Shown: positions 8,531 through 17,577, counted from the first letter of the stretch. The stretch is DNA of 64,000 nucleotides from Streptomyces sp. NBC_00490 (GCF_036013645.1 NZ_CP107869.1:8122001-8186000); one strand, 5' to 3'. Notes: generated by a model from the letters alone, not told the origin. Translations and numbers: made by a program.

Positions 8531-8823
8531 TCAGGGGCCGCGGTGCGCGGGCCGGGCCGCGGTGAGGGGGCGGGCTGACGCGGTGACGGGCGGGGCCGGG
8601 TGACGATGGGGCGCGCTGATGCGGGCCTGACGAAAGGACGTTCCGCCGTCGGCGAGCCACGTCTCGATGGCCGGCCACGCGTGTGCTCGGCGCTCCTGCT
8701 TCGGCACGGAAGGGCGGTGTGCGCCCACCGGTACTGCTCGCCCGAGGCGATCGCGACGATCCCGGACTCCCGGCTGTGCGACAGGACGATCTGCGCCTCA
8801 GCCACGGACCAGGTTTTCGCCAC
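8531..8823 (-). pseudogene. Small conserved protein broken by a frameshift
   Basis: GTG 8823 opens a plausible protein (AKTWSVAEAQIVLSHSRESG..., ending near WAHTAL). Around 8710 the sensible reading jumps to another frame that gives PKQERRAHAWPAIETWLADG and ends at 8531. The join implies a one-base indel in a protein of about 95 residues. It overlaps the end of the glycosyltransferase gene by 26 bases, so it belonged to the same operon. A base-calling error would have the same effect. Confidence 0.5.
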
Positions 8824-9562
8824 CGCGCAGGACGGCGCGCAGGCTGCGGCCGTACGCCCAGGCGTGCTCCCGGGCAGCTGCCTCCAGCCGGTCGTATCCG
8901 ACCTGGGCCGTCATCTGCCCGTCCCACTTGCGGTACCTGTACACGGGTACTGGCAGCAGGATGCCGGGGGCGAGAGCGGTGACACCGAGGGCCGCGCAGT
9001 AGTCCTCGCCCTGGACGAGGCCGCCCATCGGAGCGGCGCGCACGAGGTCGGTGCGGGCGAGGATCGTGGTCGGCCCGATGGGGATGGTGTCCGCAGGCGA
9101 CTTCCAGTACGTCCACACGTCACCGGCCTCATGCCGGCCGGGCGGCGTGGGGCAGCGCCACAGGGTGGTCGAGCCGTCGAGGTGCTGGTCCTCGCTCCAG
9201 CCGGCGCACCAGCCGACTCTCGTCGACTCCAGGGTGTTCAGCCGTACGGCCATCGCATCGTCGGGGAACAGGTCATCGTCGTCGGCCCAGTTGGTGTACG
9301 GGGTGCGTACGTGAGCAAGGGCCAGGTTCCTGGCGCAGGCGGCGCCGACCGGACGGGGCAGCGCCAGCGTGCGAACACGCGGGTCCTGGGCGAGCGGGGC
9401 CGGCAGACGGTCGGGCGAAGCACCGTCGAGCGCGATCACGGCCTCCCACGGCACGGACTGCCGGGTGAGGCTGGCGTGCATGGCGGTCAGGTAGTCCAGC
9501 CTGTCTTCGCGCAGGCGGCTTGCGATGACGACGGTGATCAGGGGCGTGGTGTACGGGGGCAG
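8798..9562 (-). CDS. Family 2 (GT-A) glycosyltransferase, probable CTG start
   Basis: A 254-residue GT-A-fold sugar transferase. The opening strand is ITVVIASRLR, the nucleotide-sugar region carries WADDDDLFPDD (a DxD-type metal site), and SEDQHLDG and GEDYCAALG follow. The first ATG (9481) would remove the first beta strand. The frame is open to 9588 without ATG, GTG or TTG, and CTG 9562 stands six bases after GGAG, so I start there. Donor and acceptor are unknown. In a transfer operon it could modify the surface protein or pilus, or the cell wall. Confidence 0.75.
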   Translation of the reverse strand: MPPYTTPLITVVIASRLREDRLDYLTAMHASLTRQSVPWEAVIALDGASPDRLPAPLAQDPRVRTLALPRPVGAACARNLALAHVRTPYTNWADDDDLFPDDAMAVRLNTLESTRVGWCAGWSEDQHLDGSTTLWRCPTPPGRHEAGDVWTYWKSPADTIPIGPTTILARTDLVRAAPMGGLVQGEDYCAALGVTALAPGILLPVPVYRYRKWDGQMTAQVGYDRLEAAAREHAWAYGRSLRAVLRGGENLVRG

Positions 9563-9589
9563 AGAAGGCTCCGGGAAGACGAGGGGGAA

Positions 9590-10180
9590 CTAGCGTCGGG
9601 CGGCGGGGCGCGGGGCGCCGGCCTTCGCCGGGGCTGCGGCAGGAGCGCTCTGGGGCTGCCTGCCGCGCGATGCCCGCATGGCGGGCGGGGAGTCGAGGGC
9701 GGACCAGGCCGCCGGGTGGTCGTTGAAGGCGGTGCGCGGGTCGGTGGACCAGCTCACGATCGGGCCGATGTCCTCGTGCAGGAGGCTGATCACCTCGACG
9801 CCCTCCTTGTGCAGGACGTACCCCCACTGCACGTCCTGCTCGTCGGCGGTCGTGTCGGTGACGGACATGCGTACCGGGGATGAGCCGTCCGGGGTGATCA
9901 GGTGATCGAGGGTTCGGCTGGGCCAGTGCTCGCCGCCGGTCAGCGCGGTCACGAGTGCGGGCGGGGCGTCGTCGAGGAGATCGGTGCCGAGTTCGTCCCA
10001 GCCGACGGCGACGTCGTCGATGAGGTGCCGGGACATGGCCTCGATGTCGCGTCCGAACTTGTACTGGTAGGCGGCCAGGAGCAATGGGAGGCGGTGGCTG
10101 GGTACGCCGTCGAGCTGGACGTGGATGCCCGTGTATCCCGTACCGCGGGTGGGACGGGCGATGAAGGAGCGTGTGGACAG
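9590..10180 (-). CDS. Conserved hypothetical protein, probable CTG start
   Basis: A 196-residue protein. Conserved-looking sequence (STRSFIARPTRGTGYTGIHV) begins well before the first ATG (10084), and CTG 10180 sits six bases after GGAG. Without accepting CTG the first 32 residues are lost. The middle is mixed alpha/beta with several Trp; the C-terminal 35 residues are Ala/Pro/Arg-rich and disordered. No membrane segment. Function unknown; conserved position in the transfer operon. Confidence 0.7.
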   Translation of the reverse strand: MSTRSFIARPTRGTGYTGIHVQLDGVPSHRLPLLLAAYQYKFGRDIEAMSRHLIDDVAVGWDELGTDLLDDAPPALVTALTGGEHWPSRTLDHLITPDGSSPVRMSVTDTTADEQDVQWGYVLHKEGVEVISLLHEDIGPIVSWSTDPRTAFNDHPAAWSALDSPPAMRASRGRQPQSAPAAAPAKAGAPRPAARR

Positions 10181-10247
10181 GGGATTCTCCGGAGCGAGCG
10201 GGGTGCGGGGGATGTTCGGCGGCCGTCACGGTGGCGCGCGGGTGCGT

Positions 10248-11312
10248 CTACGCGCGGTCGGACCAGGACGGGACCGGAGGGCCGGAGGCGTCGGTACGCG
10301 CGCAGGTGTAGCCGATCAGGCGGGAGGGCTCGGCCTTCGCGGGGACGGTGGCGGCGTCGTTGCACGCGAATGTGTAGCGGATGGAGGTGCGGGGCACGTC
10401 GTGGAGCCAGGCCCGGTCGTCCTTGCCGGGGTTGATCTGCAGGCCGGAGTGCGCGACGGCGTCGGTCTGGGTGTGCGTGTGGGAGAAGAGAATCAGCGCG
10501 CCGCCGTCGGTGGTCTTGAGGGCGTAGGCGTCCGTGTAGCGGTTGGCGGCGCCGGCGAAGACGGTGGTGCCCTGGGCCCCGAAGCGGGTGCCGGTCTCGT
10601 CGTGGACTTCGATCTGCCGCTTGCTCGCCTTGGTCGGTGTGAAGACCTTCGTCCCCGTGTTTGTGCCTCCGGTGGCGAAGTTGTCGAGGACCGCGGTGCG
10701 CAGCAGCTTGGCGTCGGCAGCGAGGTTGTTGCCGTCGGCGGTGACGGCCGTTGCATGTCCGTCGTGGTCGAGGGCGATGTCCGGCAGGTCCGGGCTGTCG
10801 AGGTCGACGACGGAGACCATCTCCCAGCGCTTGTGCTGGGGGCGTTCGGCGAACACGGCCAACCGCGAGGGGGCCTTGCCCTTCTGGTCCGAGAGCGCGG
10901 CGGCGAACCAGCGGTCCTGTCCGGCTCCTAGGCGCGGGATGTACAGCTTGGCGTCCGCGGAGTCGTAGGACCACGGCTTGTACGGCTTGCGGTCTGCCGC
11001 GGGGAGCCCTTCGGTCTCGGTGTAGTCCGATACGGACATCGCGTACAGCGGGCCGTCCTCGACCGTGTCGAGCAGGCGCCGGTCGCGGTCGGTGTTGGCC
11101 TCATTGTTGATCTTCGAATAGCGGGTGATGACGTCGCGGGCCTGGGCGGCGCTGAGAGCGGGCACAGGCTTCGGGGCGGTGCTGGCGCGGGGCGTCTGCC
11201 GGGCATGGGCGGGGCCGTCTTCGCCGGCGCAGCCGGTGAGGGCCAGGGCGAGGCAGGCGGCGCCGACGAACAGCGGCAGGGTACGGCGAGCGGTGCGGAT
11301 AGGGGGCTCCAA
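10248..11312 (-). CDS. Secreted lipoprotein of the transfer operon
   Basis: A predicted lipoprotein of about 350 residues. The signal peptide is RTARRTLPLFVGAACLALAL followed by the lipobox LTGC, so it is probably anchored outside the membrane. The mature part has an Ala/Pro-rich linker and then a repeated beta-rich domain with ITRYSKINNEANTDRDRRLL near its start. I use TTG 11312; GGAG there is followed after six bases by ATC 11300, and an in-frame GTG lies at 11345, so the true start is uncertain. Role unknown, possibly cell contact or wall attachment during mating. Confidence 0.75.
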   Translation of the reverse strand: MEPPIRTARRTLPLFVGAACLALALTGCAGEDGPAHARQTPRASTAPKPVPALSAAQARDVITRYSKINNEANTDRDRRLLDTVEDGPLYAMSVSDYTETEGLPAADRKPYKPWSYDSADAKLYIPRLGAGQDRWFAAALSDQKGKAPSRLAVFAERPQHKRWEMVSVVDLDSPDLPDIALDHDGHATAVTADGNNLAADAKLLRTAVLDNFATGGTNTGTKVFTPTKASKRQIEVHDETGTRFGAQGTTVFAGAANRYTDAYALKTTDGGALILFSHTHTQTDAVAHSGLQINPGKDDRAWLHDVPRTSIRYTFACNDAATVPAKAEPSRLIGYTCARTDASGPPVPSWSDRA

Positions 11313-11334
11313 GGATCTGATGGGCGGATGGGGA

Positions 11335-12108
11335 TCAGCGAGCACGACTGGTCGTGGGCGCTGTCTTCGGCGATGACGGGGGAAGGGCCGCGCTGGTGGT
11401 GGGCGCCGAGTGGCGGAGGTTCACACCGATGCCCTTGGCCGTGAGCTGCTGGACCACGCCGTGGACGCGAAGTGCGCGACCGTTGTCCCCGTAGGCGGCG
11501 GGAAGGAGGAACGCCGTTTGGTGCGGGTGGTACTGGAAGCCGTGGGCGTACAGCGTCATGCGGGCGTCCACCGGCACGCTCTCGTACGGTGCGCCGAGGG
11601 CTCCGTCGCTGTACAGGGTCAGGGTGAGGATCTGGTCGACCTGTGGCGGGCCGGGCCGGTGCGGAGGCTCGGGCTGGTTCGCTGCGTTGGTGAGCACTGC
11701 CTGAACAGCCTGCTCGTAGCGGGGCAGCACCCGCTGGACAACTCGAGCCGCCGCCTGGGCAGGATCCTTGGGAACGGTGATGCCGTTGGGTTCCGTGACT
11801 GCTTCGAAGTGGTGCGGCTTGATGTGCGTGCCGACGGGGGCGAGCGGCGCGACGACGAACTGGTGCGGGTACCGGGGCCGGTCGGTCACATACAGCCGCT
11901 GGTTGGCCGGCCCGTGGAGCACGGCGTCGTGGGTGAGGACGTACTGGCTGACGACATAGTCGACGTGACCGGCGTCCCAGAGCTGCTCGGTACGGGGAAA
12001 CTGGTCCGCGTACTGCGCGTGGCGCTGATAATCGCTGGTCCAGATGCCCGGCAGGCGGTCAGCGAGGCCGGTGGCGAAGGCGGACAGATCGGTGCGGGGC
12101 GAGGCCAT
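11335..12108 (-). CDS. Conserved hypothetical protein
   Basis: A 257-residue protein. ATG 12108 follows AGGA at four bases. Regular domain-like sequence runs from residue 1 to about 230, with YVVSQYVLTHDAVLHGPANQ and several DxR/YxYHPHQT strands; the tail is Ser/Ala/Pro-rich. No signal peptide or membrane segment. I do not recognise it. It sits between the lipoprotein and a partly disordered helical protein in the same leftward operon. Confidence 0.75.
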   Translation of the reverse strand: MASPRTDLSAFATGLADRLPGIWTSDYQRHAQYADQFPRTEQLWDAGHVDYVVSQYVLTHDAVLHGPANQRLYVTDRPRYPHQFVVAPLAPVGTHIKPHHFEAVTEPNGITVPKDPAQAAARVVQRVLPRYEQAVQAVLTNAANQPEPPHRPGPPQVDQILTLTLYSDGALGAPYESVPVDARMTLYAHGFQYHPHQTAFLLPAAYGDNGRALRVHGVVQQLTAKGIGVNLRHSAPTTSAALPPSSPKTAPTTSRAR

Positions 12109-12138
12109 GTGTTCCTAGAGGGAGGCGGCGGTGCGGCG

Positions 12139-13062
12139 TCAGCGCGTGTGCCGCGGCGGAGCTGACGGGAGGGCTCGCGGCGGAAGGGACGGTGCACGAG
12201 CCGGGGTGGAGGGCAGCCGCGGTGCGGGCGCGAGCGGGGTGAGGGCCCGCATCCGGTCCTCGGCCACGTGCAGGACCTCTCCGAGGCTGCGGATCTCGGC
12301 AGCGGCGTCGGCGAGGTCGTAGGACAGGTCGAAGCCGTCGTCCTCCTCGGCTTCCTTGGCTTTCTCGCCAGCTGCTTCGAAGAACTCGCCGAGCTGTGCC
12401 AGCAGGCCGTCGGTGGGTTCCAGGATCTGATGCAAAAGGGCAGCGGCATCCGCGTGCGACTCGGCTCCGTTGAGCCGGTCGGTCAGTTCGCGCAGCGCGT
12501 CGCCGTAGACGTAGGCGGGGCCGCGGTCTGGTTTGCCGGGGATGTCCCGGGACGGGGACGGGGGCGTCGGTTGGGCCGGGTGCACGTGGGGGCTTTCGTG
12601 GGGCAGAGCGGGGTGCGGTAGCAGTCCGAGCTGGGCGAGGCGGAGGTCGATCGCCTCGATCATGGGTTGGGCGCTGCCGCCGTGGCGGGCTTCGGGCCGC
12701 CGGCGAGCGCCGGGGTTGTCGGAGGGGGCGGAGTCGTAGAGGACCTCGAACAGCGTCTGGTCGTCGGGGTGCTCGCGGGTCGCGATCCAGCCCTCGGGAT
12801 CTCCGGGCGGGTGGTCGGAGGACGGTTCCTGCGGCGGACTGATGATCAGGTAGCTGTCGTCGGGGAGCGAGACGCGCACGATGTAGGCGCTGAGGCCGAA
12901 CTCGATGTCGCATGGCAGTCCCCGCGCTCGCAGCGGCGTGGTGATGTGCGCGTGGCGACGCCACAGCTCCTGCCACCACGGCATGTTCACGTCGCGGTGG
13001 TCGGGAAGTGGCGCGATCGGAGCCGCGCGGGCGTCCGTAGCGTTCGCCTCGTCAGCGGCCAC
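12139..13062 (-). CDS. Conserved hypothetical protein with helical C-terminal domain
   Basis: A 307-residue protein beginning at GTG 13062 after GGAG. The N-terminal 115 residues look like a small alpha/beta domain (DSYLIISPPQEP, DQTLFEVLYDS). A Pro-rich linker follows, then an acidic helical domain (about 170-270) rich in Glu and Leu that could form a bundle or coiled coil, and a Pro/Ala tail. The start overlaps the end of the upstream gene. No known family assigned. Confidence 0.75.
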   Translation of the reverse strand: MAADEANATDARAAPIAPLPDHRDVNMPWWQELWRRHAHITTPLRARGLPCDIEFGLSAYIVRVSLPDDSYLIISPPQEPSSDHPPGDPEGWIATREHPDDQTLFEVLYDSAPSDNPGARRRPEARHGGSAQPMIEAIDLRLAQLGLLPHPALPHESPHVHPAQPTPPSPSRDIPGKPDRGPAYVYGDALRELTDRLNGAESHADAAALLHQILEPTDGLLAQLGEFFEAAGEKAKEAEEDDGFDLSYDLADAAAEIRSLGEVLHVAEDRMRALTPLAPAPRLPSTPARAPSLPPRALPSAPPRHTR

Positions 13063-13294
13063 GGATTCTCCTGCGAGACGCCGGTCGGTGTGACGGAGGC
13101 GTTCGGCGAGCGAGGTCGGCTTCTGGCTTCGGAACCGGACTGGAGTCGAGTTCGTACTCGTCGTAGGCGGCGATCAGATCGTGTTCCAGCTGGGCTTCAC
13201 GATCGGCGACTTGCGCCATGAGGTCGTCGTGCTCGGCCTGGTACTGCTGGTATTCGGCCCAGTCGGCGTCGCTGAAATGAGCGGGGCGGTTCAG
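13052..13294 (-). CDS. Small hypothetical protein, probable CTG start
   Basis: An 80-residue protein. The coding-like part begins NRPAHFSDADWAEYQQYQAE and continues as an acidic amphipathic helix to about residue 50, followed by a basic tail. No ATG, GTG or TTG stands at that point; CTG 13294 follows AAGGA at five bases, the same arrangement as two other genes here. The longer open frame upstream is Arg/Ser-rich and unconvincing. The stop overlaps the start of the next gene. Confidence 0.6.
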   Translation of the reverse strand: MNRPAHFSDADWAEYQQYQAEHDDLMAQVADREAQLEHDLIAAYDEYELDSSPVPKPEADLARRTPPSHRPASRRRIRGR

Positions 13295-13340
13295 AGCATT
13301 CCTTGGGATGTGCGTGGATCGGGCTTCGGGGCAGGCGCGG

Positions 13341-13913
13341 TCAGCGGTGGCGACCGCCCGGCCTGGGTGGCGGAGGCGCCGGCGGGCCTTCCTGACGGTT
13401 GAGCGTCGCGAGGAAGCGTTGGAAGCCGAGGTGGTCGTCGAGTTCCTTGGCCGCGTCACGAAGGGATTCCGAGGTACGCCGCAGGAAGGCGCGGGCTGAG
13501 GCATGGTCGATGATCATGCGATTCGCGAGGTAGTGCCGGTCGATCGGGTTGGCAGACCGGGGCAGGGCCAGGGCACACTCCGCAGACTCGGTGAAGTGCG
13601 GGGCTGCGTGGCTCGACATGGTCGCCGCCGTGCCGAGATGCTTCAGAACGGTGCTGCCGGCGCGGGTGGTGTGGTGTGGGCTCCGGGCGAAGTCAGCAGT
13701 GAGCCGGAGGGCATCGCGGGAGAGGTTCTGTGCGTCGGTGGCGTGCTGGAGCAGCGCGGTGTAGGAAGGCGTGGCCGGTACGTGTCCGTTCTCGTCCAGC
13801 AGCTCCCACTGCTGGGCAGCGTTGAGCAGTTCGTCCTTCATCGCATTGAGCGCGCCGATAAGCTGGAGCACCTCGGCGCTCGGTATCAAGTCGCGTTGGA
13901 AGTCGGGCCTCAC
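13341..13913 (-). CDS. Conserved hypothetical helical protein
   Basis: A 190-residue protein starting at GTG 13913, just after the stop of the VirB4-type gene, with GAGG three bases before it. It is nearly all helical (VLQLIGALNAMKDELLNAAQ, later DHASARAFLRRTSESLRDA), soluble and mildly acidic. It resembles small helical accessory proteins of actinobacterial transfer operons only in general character. Tight spacing to the ATPase gene suggests co-translation and a possible role as ATPase partner; this is inference. Confidence 0.7.
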   Translation of the reverse strand: MRPDFQRDLIPSAEVLQLIGALNAMKDELLNAAQQWELLDENGHVPATPSYTALLQHATDAQNLSRDALRLTADFARSPHHTTRAGSTVLKHLGTAATMSSHAAPHFTESAECALALPRSANPIDRHYLANRMIIDHASARAFLRRTSESLRDAAKELDDHLGFQRFLATLNRQEGPPAPPPPRPGGRHR

Positions 13914-13927
13914 GGGCCTCTTGGTCC

Positions 13928-15442
13928 TCAGTGCATACGGGCGTCGGTGTCGAAGAGCGCCAGTTCGTGGCTGTGCAGGAGGTGCTGAACAATGAAGCTC
14001 CGACCTGCGACTTTCCACAGGCCACGCCCTCGGTTGAGGTGCGCGATAGCGTCCATCTCGACGGAGGTCAGGCCGAGCAGGGATGCCGCGGCGTGGAGCT
14101 GGTCGGTCTCCTGGCGGTAGATGATCCGGGTGCTGCAGTCGGCGAGGAGTCCCTCGGCCAGGGCCCGGCCTTGTGATCCGGCGTCGCCGGCGGTGAGCAG
14201 GTCGGACAGCCGGTGGATCACCATGAGGTTGGCGATGCCGAGGCCGCGGCTGAGCTTCCACTGGGCCTGCATCCGCTGGAGTAGGCCGACGTGCTGCATC
14301 AGGCGCCATGCCTCGTCGTACACGATCCAGCGCCGGCCGCCGTTCGGGTCGGAGAGGGCGGATTCCATCCAGGCGCTCGCGCAGGTCATGGCGAGGACGA
14401 GGGCGGTGTCGTCCCCGGAACCGCCGAGGCGGGACAGGTCGATGGTGAGCATCGGCGCGCTCGGGTCGAAGGCGACGGTGGAGGGGGCGTCGAACATGCC
14501 GGCCAGGTCACCGTGGACCAGACGCCGCATGGCGTGGGCCAGGTCGCGGGCGGCGTCGCCGAGTTGGCCCGACATCATCCCGGCAGCCTCGTCGAGCGCG
14601 TGGGGGTTGTTGAGAGTGGTGGCGACGTCGCCGAGGAGCGGGGTGCGGTGCGTGTCGGCGGCGCGGGTGACGACGGCGTCGAGGGCGACGTCCAGCGCGG
14701 TGTGCTCCATGGGCATCAGGTCCCGGCCCAGGACGGTGCGGGCAAGGGAGCCGAGCAGGAGCAGGCGCCGCTTGCGGATCTCGCCGACCCAGTCGGCCTC
14801 GGACACGCTCTCCGGGCGCGGCGCCGCGTCAAGGGGGTTCAGGCGCCCCGGCAGTCCGGGACCGAGGGCGACGGACCGGCCGCCGAGGGCCTCGGCGACC
14901 GGCGTCCACTCGCCTTTCGGGTCGCTCGGTACGTAGACGCGGTATCCGAAGGCGACTGACCGTAGCGCGAAGGACTTCGCGAGGGCGCTCTTGCCCTGGC
15001 CGATCACGCCGGCGAGCAGCAGGTTCGGGTTGGTGAATCCCTCGACCTTGCCGTACAGAGCGAACGGGTCGAAGACGAACGACGCTTCTGCGTGGACGTC
15101 GCGGCCGATGTAGATGCCCTCGGCGCCCAGGCCGCCTTCGGCGAGGAAGGGATAGGCGCCGGCCGCGACCGCGGTGGTCATGCGGTGGGCGGGCAGCCGC
15201 AGCTGGTTCCCGCGCGCGGAGGCGGGCCCGGGGCGTCCGCCCGCTGGGTAGAGCGCGGCGGGCATCTGGTGCTCGGCGGTCGGGCTGTCGCTCTGGTGGG
15301 CGCCTGCTTCGGCGCGGGCTTTGGCGGTGGCCTCGGCGAGCTGGCGGCGGGCGGCCTTGCGGCTGGCGCGGTCGGTGCCGTGGGGGGTGAACAGCGGGCT
15401 GGCGGACGCGCGGCGGGCGCGACGGGCGGGCCGGTGGCTCAT
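13928..15442 (-). CDS. VirB4/TraC-type conjugation ATPase
   Basis: A 504-residue ATPase that powers a type IV secretion-like mating channel at the inner membrane face. Walker A is GVIGQGKS (residues 145-152) and Walker B is RRWIVYDEAW, the DEAW being typical of VirB4. A further motif, RQETDQLHAAA, lies in the C-terminal third. The N-terminal 80 residues are basic and low complexity. Full VirB4 proteins are about 800 residues; the missing N-terminal half may be supplied by the SCO6880 protein encoded upstream. No coupling ATPase (VirD4/TraG or FtsK-like) is seen in the window. Confidence 0.9.
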   Translation of the reverse strand: MSHRPARRARRASASPLFTPHGTDRASRKAARRQLAEATAKARAEAGAHQSDSPTAEHQMPAALYPAGGRPGPASARGNQLRLPAHRMTTAVAAGAYPFLAEGGLGAEGIYIGRDVHAEASFVFDPFALYGKVEGFTNPNLLLAGVIGQGKSALAKSFALRSVAFGYRVYVPSDPKGEWTPVAEALGGRSVALGPGLPGRLNPLDAAPRPESVSEADWVGEIRKRRLLLLGSLARTVLGRDLMPMEHTALDVALDAVVTRAADTHRTPLLGDVATTLNNPHALDEAAGMMSGQLGDAARDLAHAMRRLVHGDLAGMFDAPSTVAFDPSAPMLTIDLSRLGGSGDDTALVLAMTCASAWMESALSDPNGGRRWIVYDEAWRLMQHVGLLQRMQAQWKLSRGLGIANLMVIHRLSDLLTAGDAGSQGRALAEGLLADCSTRIIYRQETDQLHAAASLLGLTSVEMDAIAHLNRGRGLWKVAGRSFIVQHLLHSHELALFDTDARMH

Positions 15443-15470
15443 CGGGGGCCCTCGATTCTGCGGGTGGTGC

Positions 15471-15932
15471 TCATCGCACGCAGGCCGTGGTGTGCGGGCG
15501 GAGGTCGGTGGGGGTGGTTTTGCGGCGGACTACGTGTCCGGCGGCGAGGTGGCGTTGGCAGATCGTCAGCACGGGCGGGCCCTCGGGGAGCCGCTCTGGA
15601 TGGCAGGCGCTTGTCTCGGCGTCCGCCTGGGGTGTGCCGGGCAGCAGGTGGAAGGCGGCGTGGACTTCGCTGGTGGCCTGCCAGAGCCTGGTGTGGGCGG
15701 TGGCCAGGTGACGTCCGGCGACTGGGTGCGGGGGTCGGGTGTGGTCGGCGAGCCGGTCCAGAAGCTGGAGCAGAGCGGTGAGGTGGGCGTGCAGCACGTC
15801 AAGGTGCAGACGATCTCCGGGCTTGGGCGGGTCCGCGTCCGACGGCGCCAAGGCCCGTGCGTGGTAGCGGATGGCGGCGCTCGCGGCGCGGAGGTAGGGG
15901 TGCGCGTCGTCGGGGCGCGTAGGAGAGGTCAA
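15471..15932 (-). CDS. Small conserved protein between SCO6880 and VirB4 genes
   Basis: A 153-residue protein. I start at TTG 15932 (AAGGA nine bases upstream), giving TSPTRPDDAHPYLRAASAAI. Helical, His- and Leu-rich sequence follows, with LDVLHAHLTALLQLLDRLAD. Near the C-terminus, ICQRHLAAGHVVRR includes a Cys/His group that could bind metal. Unknown family. Its place between two secretion-ATPase-related genes suggests a structural or regulatory role in the channel. Confidence 0.7.
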   Translation of the reverse strand: MTSPTRPDDAHPYLRAASAAIRYHARALAPSDADPPKPGDRLHLDVLHAHLTALLQLLDRLADHTRPPHPVAGRHLATAHTRLWQATSEVHAAFHLLPGTPQADAETSACHPERLPEGPPVLTICQRHLAAGHVVRRKTTPTDLRPHTTACVR

Positions 15933-16023
15933 AGGTGGTGGTCCTTCCTGCCGGTAGGCAGGGCAGTGAGGGGCGTCCCGTCGCGGGTGATCCGGGTCAG
16001 GGGTGCGCACGGGCGCGGCTGGT

Positions 16024-17496
16024 TCACAGGGCGGTGCGGGCGAGCGGCAGCGCGGTGAGGGCGAAGGCGTCGGGCTGCTGGTAGTTGAGCCGACGAAGGT
16101 CGACGCCGGAGGTGACGGCGTGGGTCTCGATCTGTGCGCAGGCGGCGTCCAGGAGGGCGTCGGTCTCGGCGGTGACGGTGACCAGGCCGGTCAGTGCGAC
16201 GTCCGCGTGCCCGGCGATGAGCTGGCGTTCGCGGGTTTTGACGTCGGCGTACTCGACGGAGTCCTCTTCGGAATCGACCTGTCCGCGGCGGGCGCGCTCG
16301 TTGGCGTCGGCGATGATCGCGGCCTTCTTGCGCTGGACGTCCCGCAGTGCGGACTCGAGCCCCTGCGGCACGTAGATAAGGGAGAGGCTGCGGCGCACGC
16401 CGGCCGTGAACATCAGCCCGTGCAGGAACCCGGCCCCCATCTCGGTCCTCGGCCAGTTCTCCACCCAGTACGTCGCGTGCCGCGCGCTGTCGGTGGCGAG
16501 GCGGTCGTACTCCTCGAACTGGACGACGGGCCCGGCAGCTGCGGGGTCGGCCTCGGCGCGGCCGGTCTCGGACCACTGCTGGAGCGCGGCGAGGGCCTTC
16601 GGGTCGTAGGCGGTGCGAATGACGGCGGCGATCTCCCGCGCGCTCAGCCAGCCGGTGACCTGGAGACCTGCGTTGCGGGCGGCCTGCGCGATGGACGCGG
16701 TGGTCTGCTCCATGACGGTGAACGCCCCGGGCAGCCCTCCGCCGGCCTGGCTGATCAGGCGCCGGGCGGCCTTGAGGTCGAGGGAGATGGCGAGGTAGGT
16801 CTCGTGCGGGGCGGCGGCAGGGCCGGCAGAGGAGACCAGCTCCGAGTAGATCTGTCCGGCGACGGGGGTCTGGGGCTGCCCGTTGTGGGTCCAGTGGCGG
16901 GTGAGGGTGTCGCCCGAGTCGGGGACGGTGCGTTCCAGCACCTGCACGGTGGCGATGTGCCCGGTGCGGGCGATGCCCGCGAGCGCGCGTCCCCAGCTGC
17001 TCACGTTGTGGTTCTGGGTGGCGGGGTCGAGGAGAGCGAAGGCGCGGCTGGTGACGCGGGCGATGGCGGTCAGCGTCTGTTGATGCGGGTCGTGGACGGC
17101 TGCGGCGCCGTTGGCGGAGTCGCCGGGGGTGACCACCTTCAGGGAGGCGACGGTGCCGGGCAGATGGAGGACGCCGTCCTGCCGGGGCCGGGTGACGGGC
17201 CGGGCAAGCCAGAGGGTCTGGCCGGTGCGGCGACGGTGCGCATACCGGGTGACGATCGGCGCCCAGTCGATCAGGGAGCGGCCGTGCCGGCGGATCGCGA
17301 CGAGTGCCCCGGATGCCGCCCACAGCGGTGCCAGGGCGACGGCGCCGAGAAGCCCGGTGGAGATCACCGTCATCAGCAGCAGGGCCAGCATGCAGGAGAC
17401 GAGGACGAGTTGAGGCAGGGAGAGGCCGAGGAGGATGCCGCGGCGGCTGCGGTGCGGGAACTTCACCGTGACCGGGGCGACGGAAAGATCAGTCAA
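16024..17496 (-). CDS. SCO6880-family conjugation membrane protein
   Basis: A 490-residue protein. TTG 17496 follows AGGA by eight bases. Two adjacent hydrophobic segments (residues about 20-65: LLGLSLPQLVLVSCMLALLL, then a second pass) resemble a PrgI/VirB3-like N-terminus. The large cytoplasmic part resembles the N-terminal domain of VirB4. The family name comes from the Streptomyces coelicolor homologue; its members are encoded beside VirB4-type genes. It probably supports channel assembly together with the ATPase at 13928-15442. Confidence 0.85.
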   Translation of the reverse strand: MTDLSVAPVTVKFPHRSRRGILLGLSLPQLVLVSCMLALLLMTVISTGLLGAVALAPLWAASGALVAIRRHGRSLIDWAPIVTRYAHRRRTGQTLWLARPVTRPRQDGVLHLPGTVASLKVVTPGDSANGAAAVHDPHQQTLTAIARVTSRAFALLDPATQNHNVSSWGRALAGIARTGHIATVQVLERTVPDSGDTLTRHWTHNGQPQTPVAGQIYSELVSSAGPAAAPHETYLAISLDLKAARRLISQAGGGLPGAFTVMEQTTASIAQAARNAGLQVTGWLSAREIAAVIRTAYDPKALAALQQWSETGRAEADPAAAGPVVQFEEYDRLATDSARHATYWVENWPRTEMGAGFLHGLMFTAGVRRSLSLIYVPQGLESALRDVQRKKAAIIADANERARRGQVDSEEDSVEYADVKTRERQLIAGHADVALTGLVTVTAETDALLDAACAQIETHAVTSGVDLRRLNYQQPDAFALTALPLARTAL

Positions 17497-17524
17497 GGGG
17501 CGGGTCCTGGAGGCGCGGGTGGAA

Positions 17525-17563
17525 CCCGGGGGCGGGAGGGCACGTGCACGTCCCGCCCCCGGG
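17525..17563 (-). promoter_or_regulatory. Intercistronic 13-bp hairpin between tra genes
   Basis: Arms CCCGGGGGCGGGA (17525-17537) and TCCCGCCCCCGGG (17551-17563) pair perfectly around a 13-base loop. It lies in the 81-base gap between the SCO6881-type gene and the SCO6880-type gene. Such a hairpin could stabilise the upstream message or attenuate downstream expression. Confidence 0.6.
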
Positions 17564-17577
17564 AGTCGGTCAGGGAA

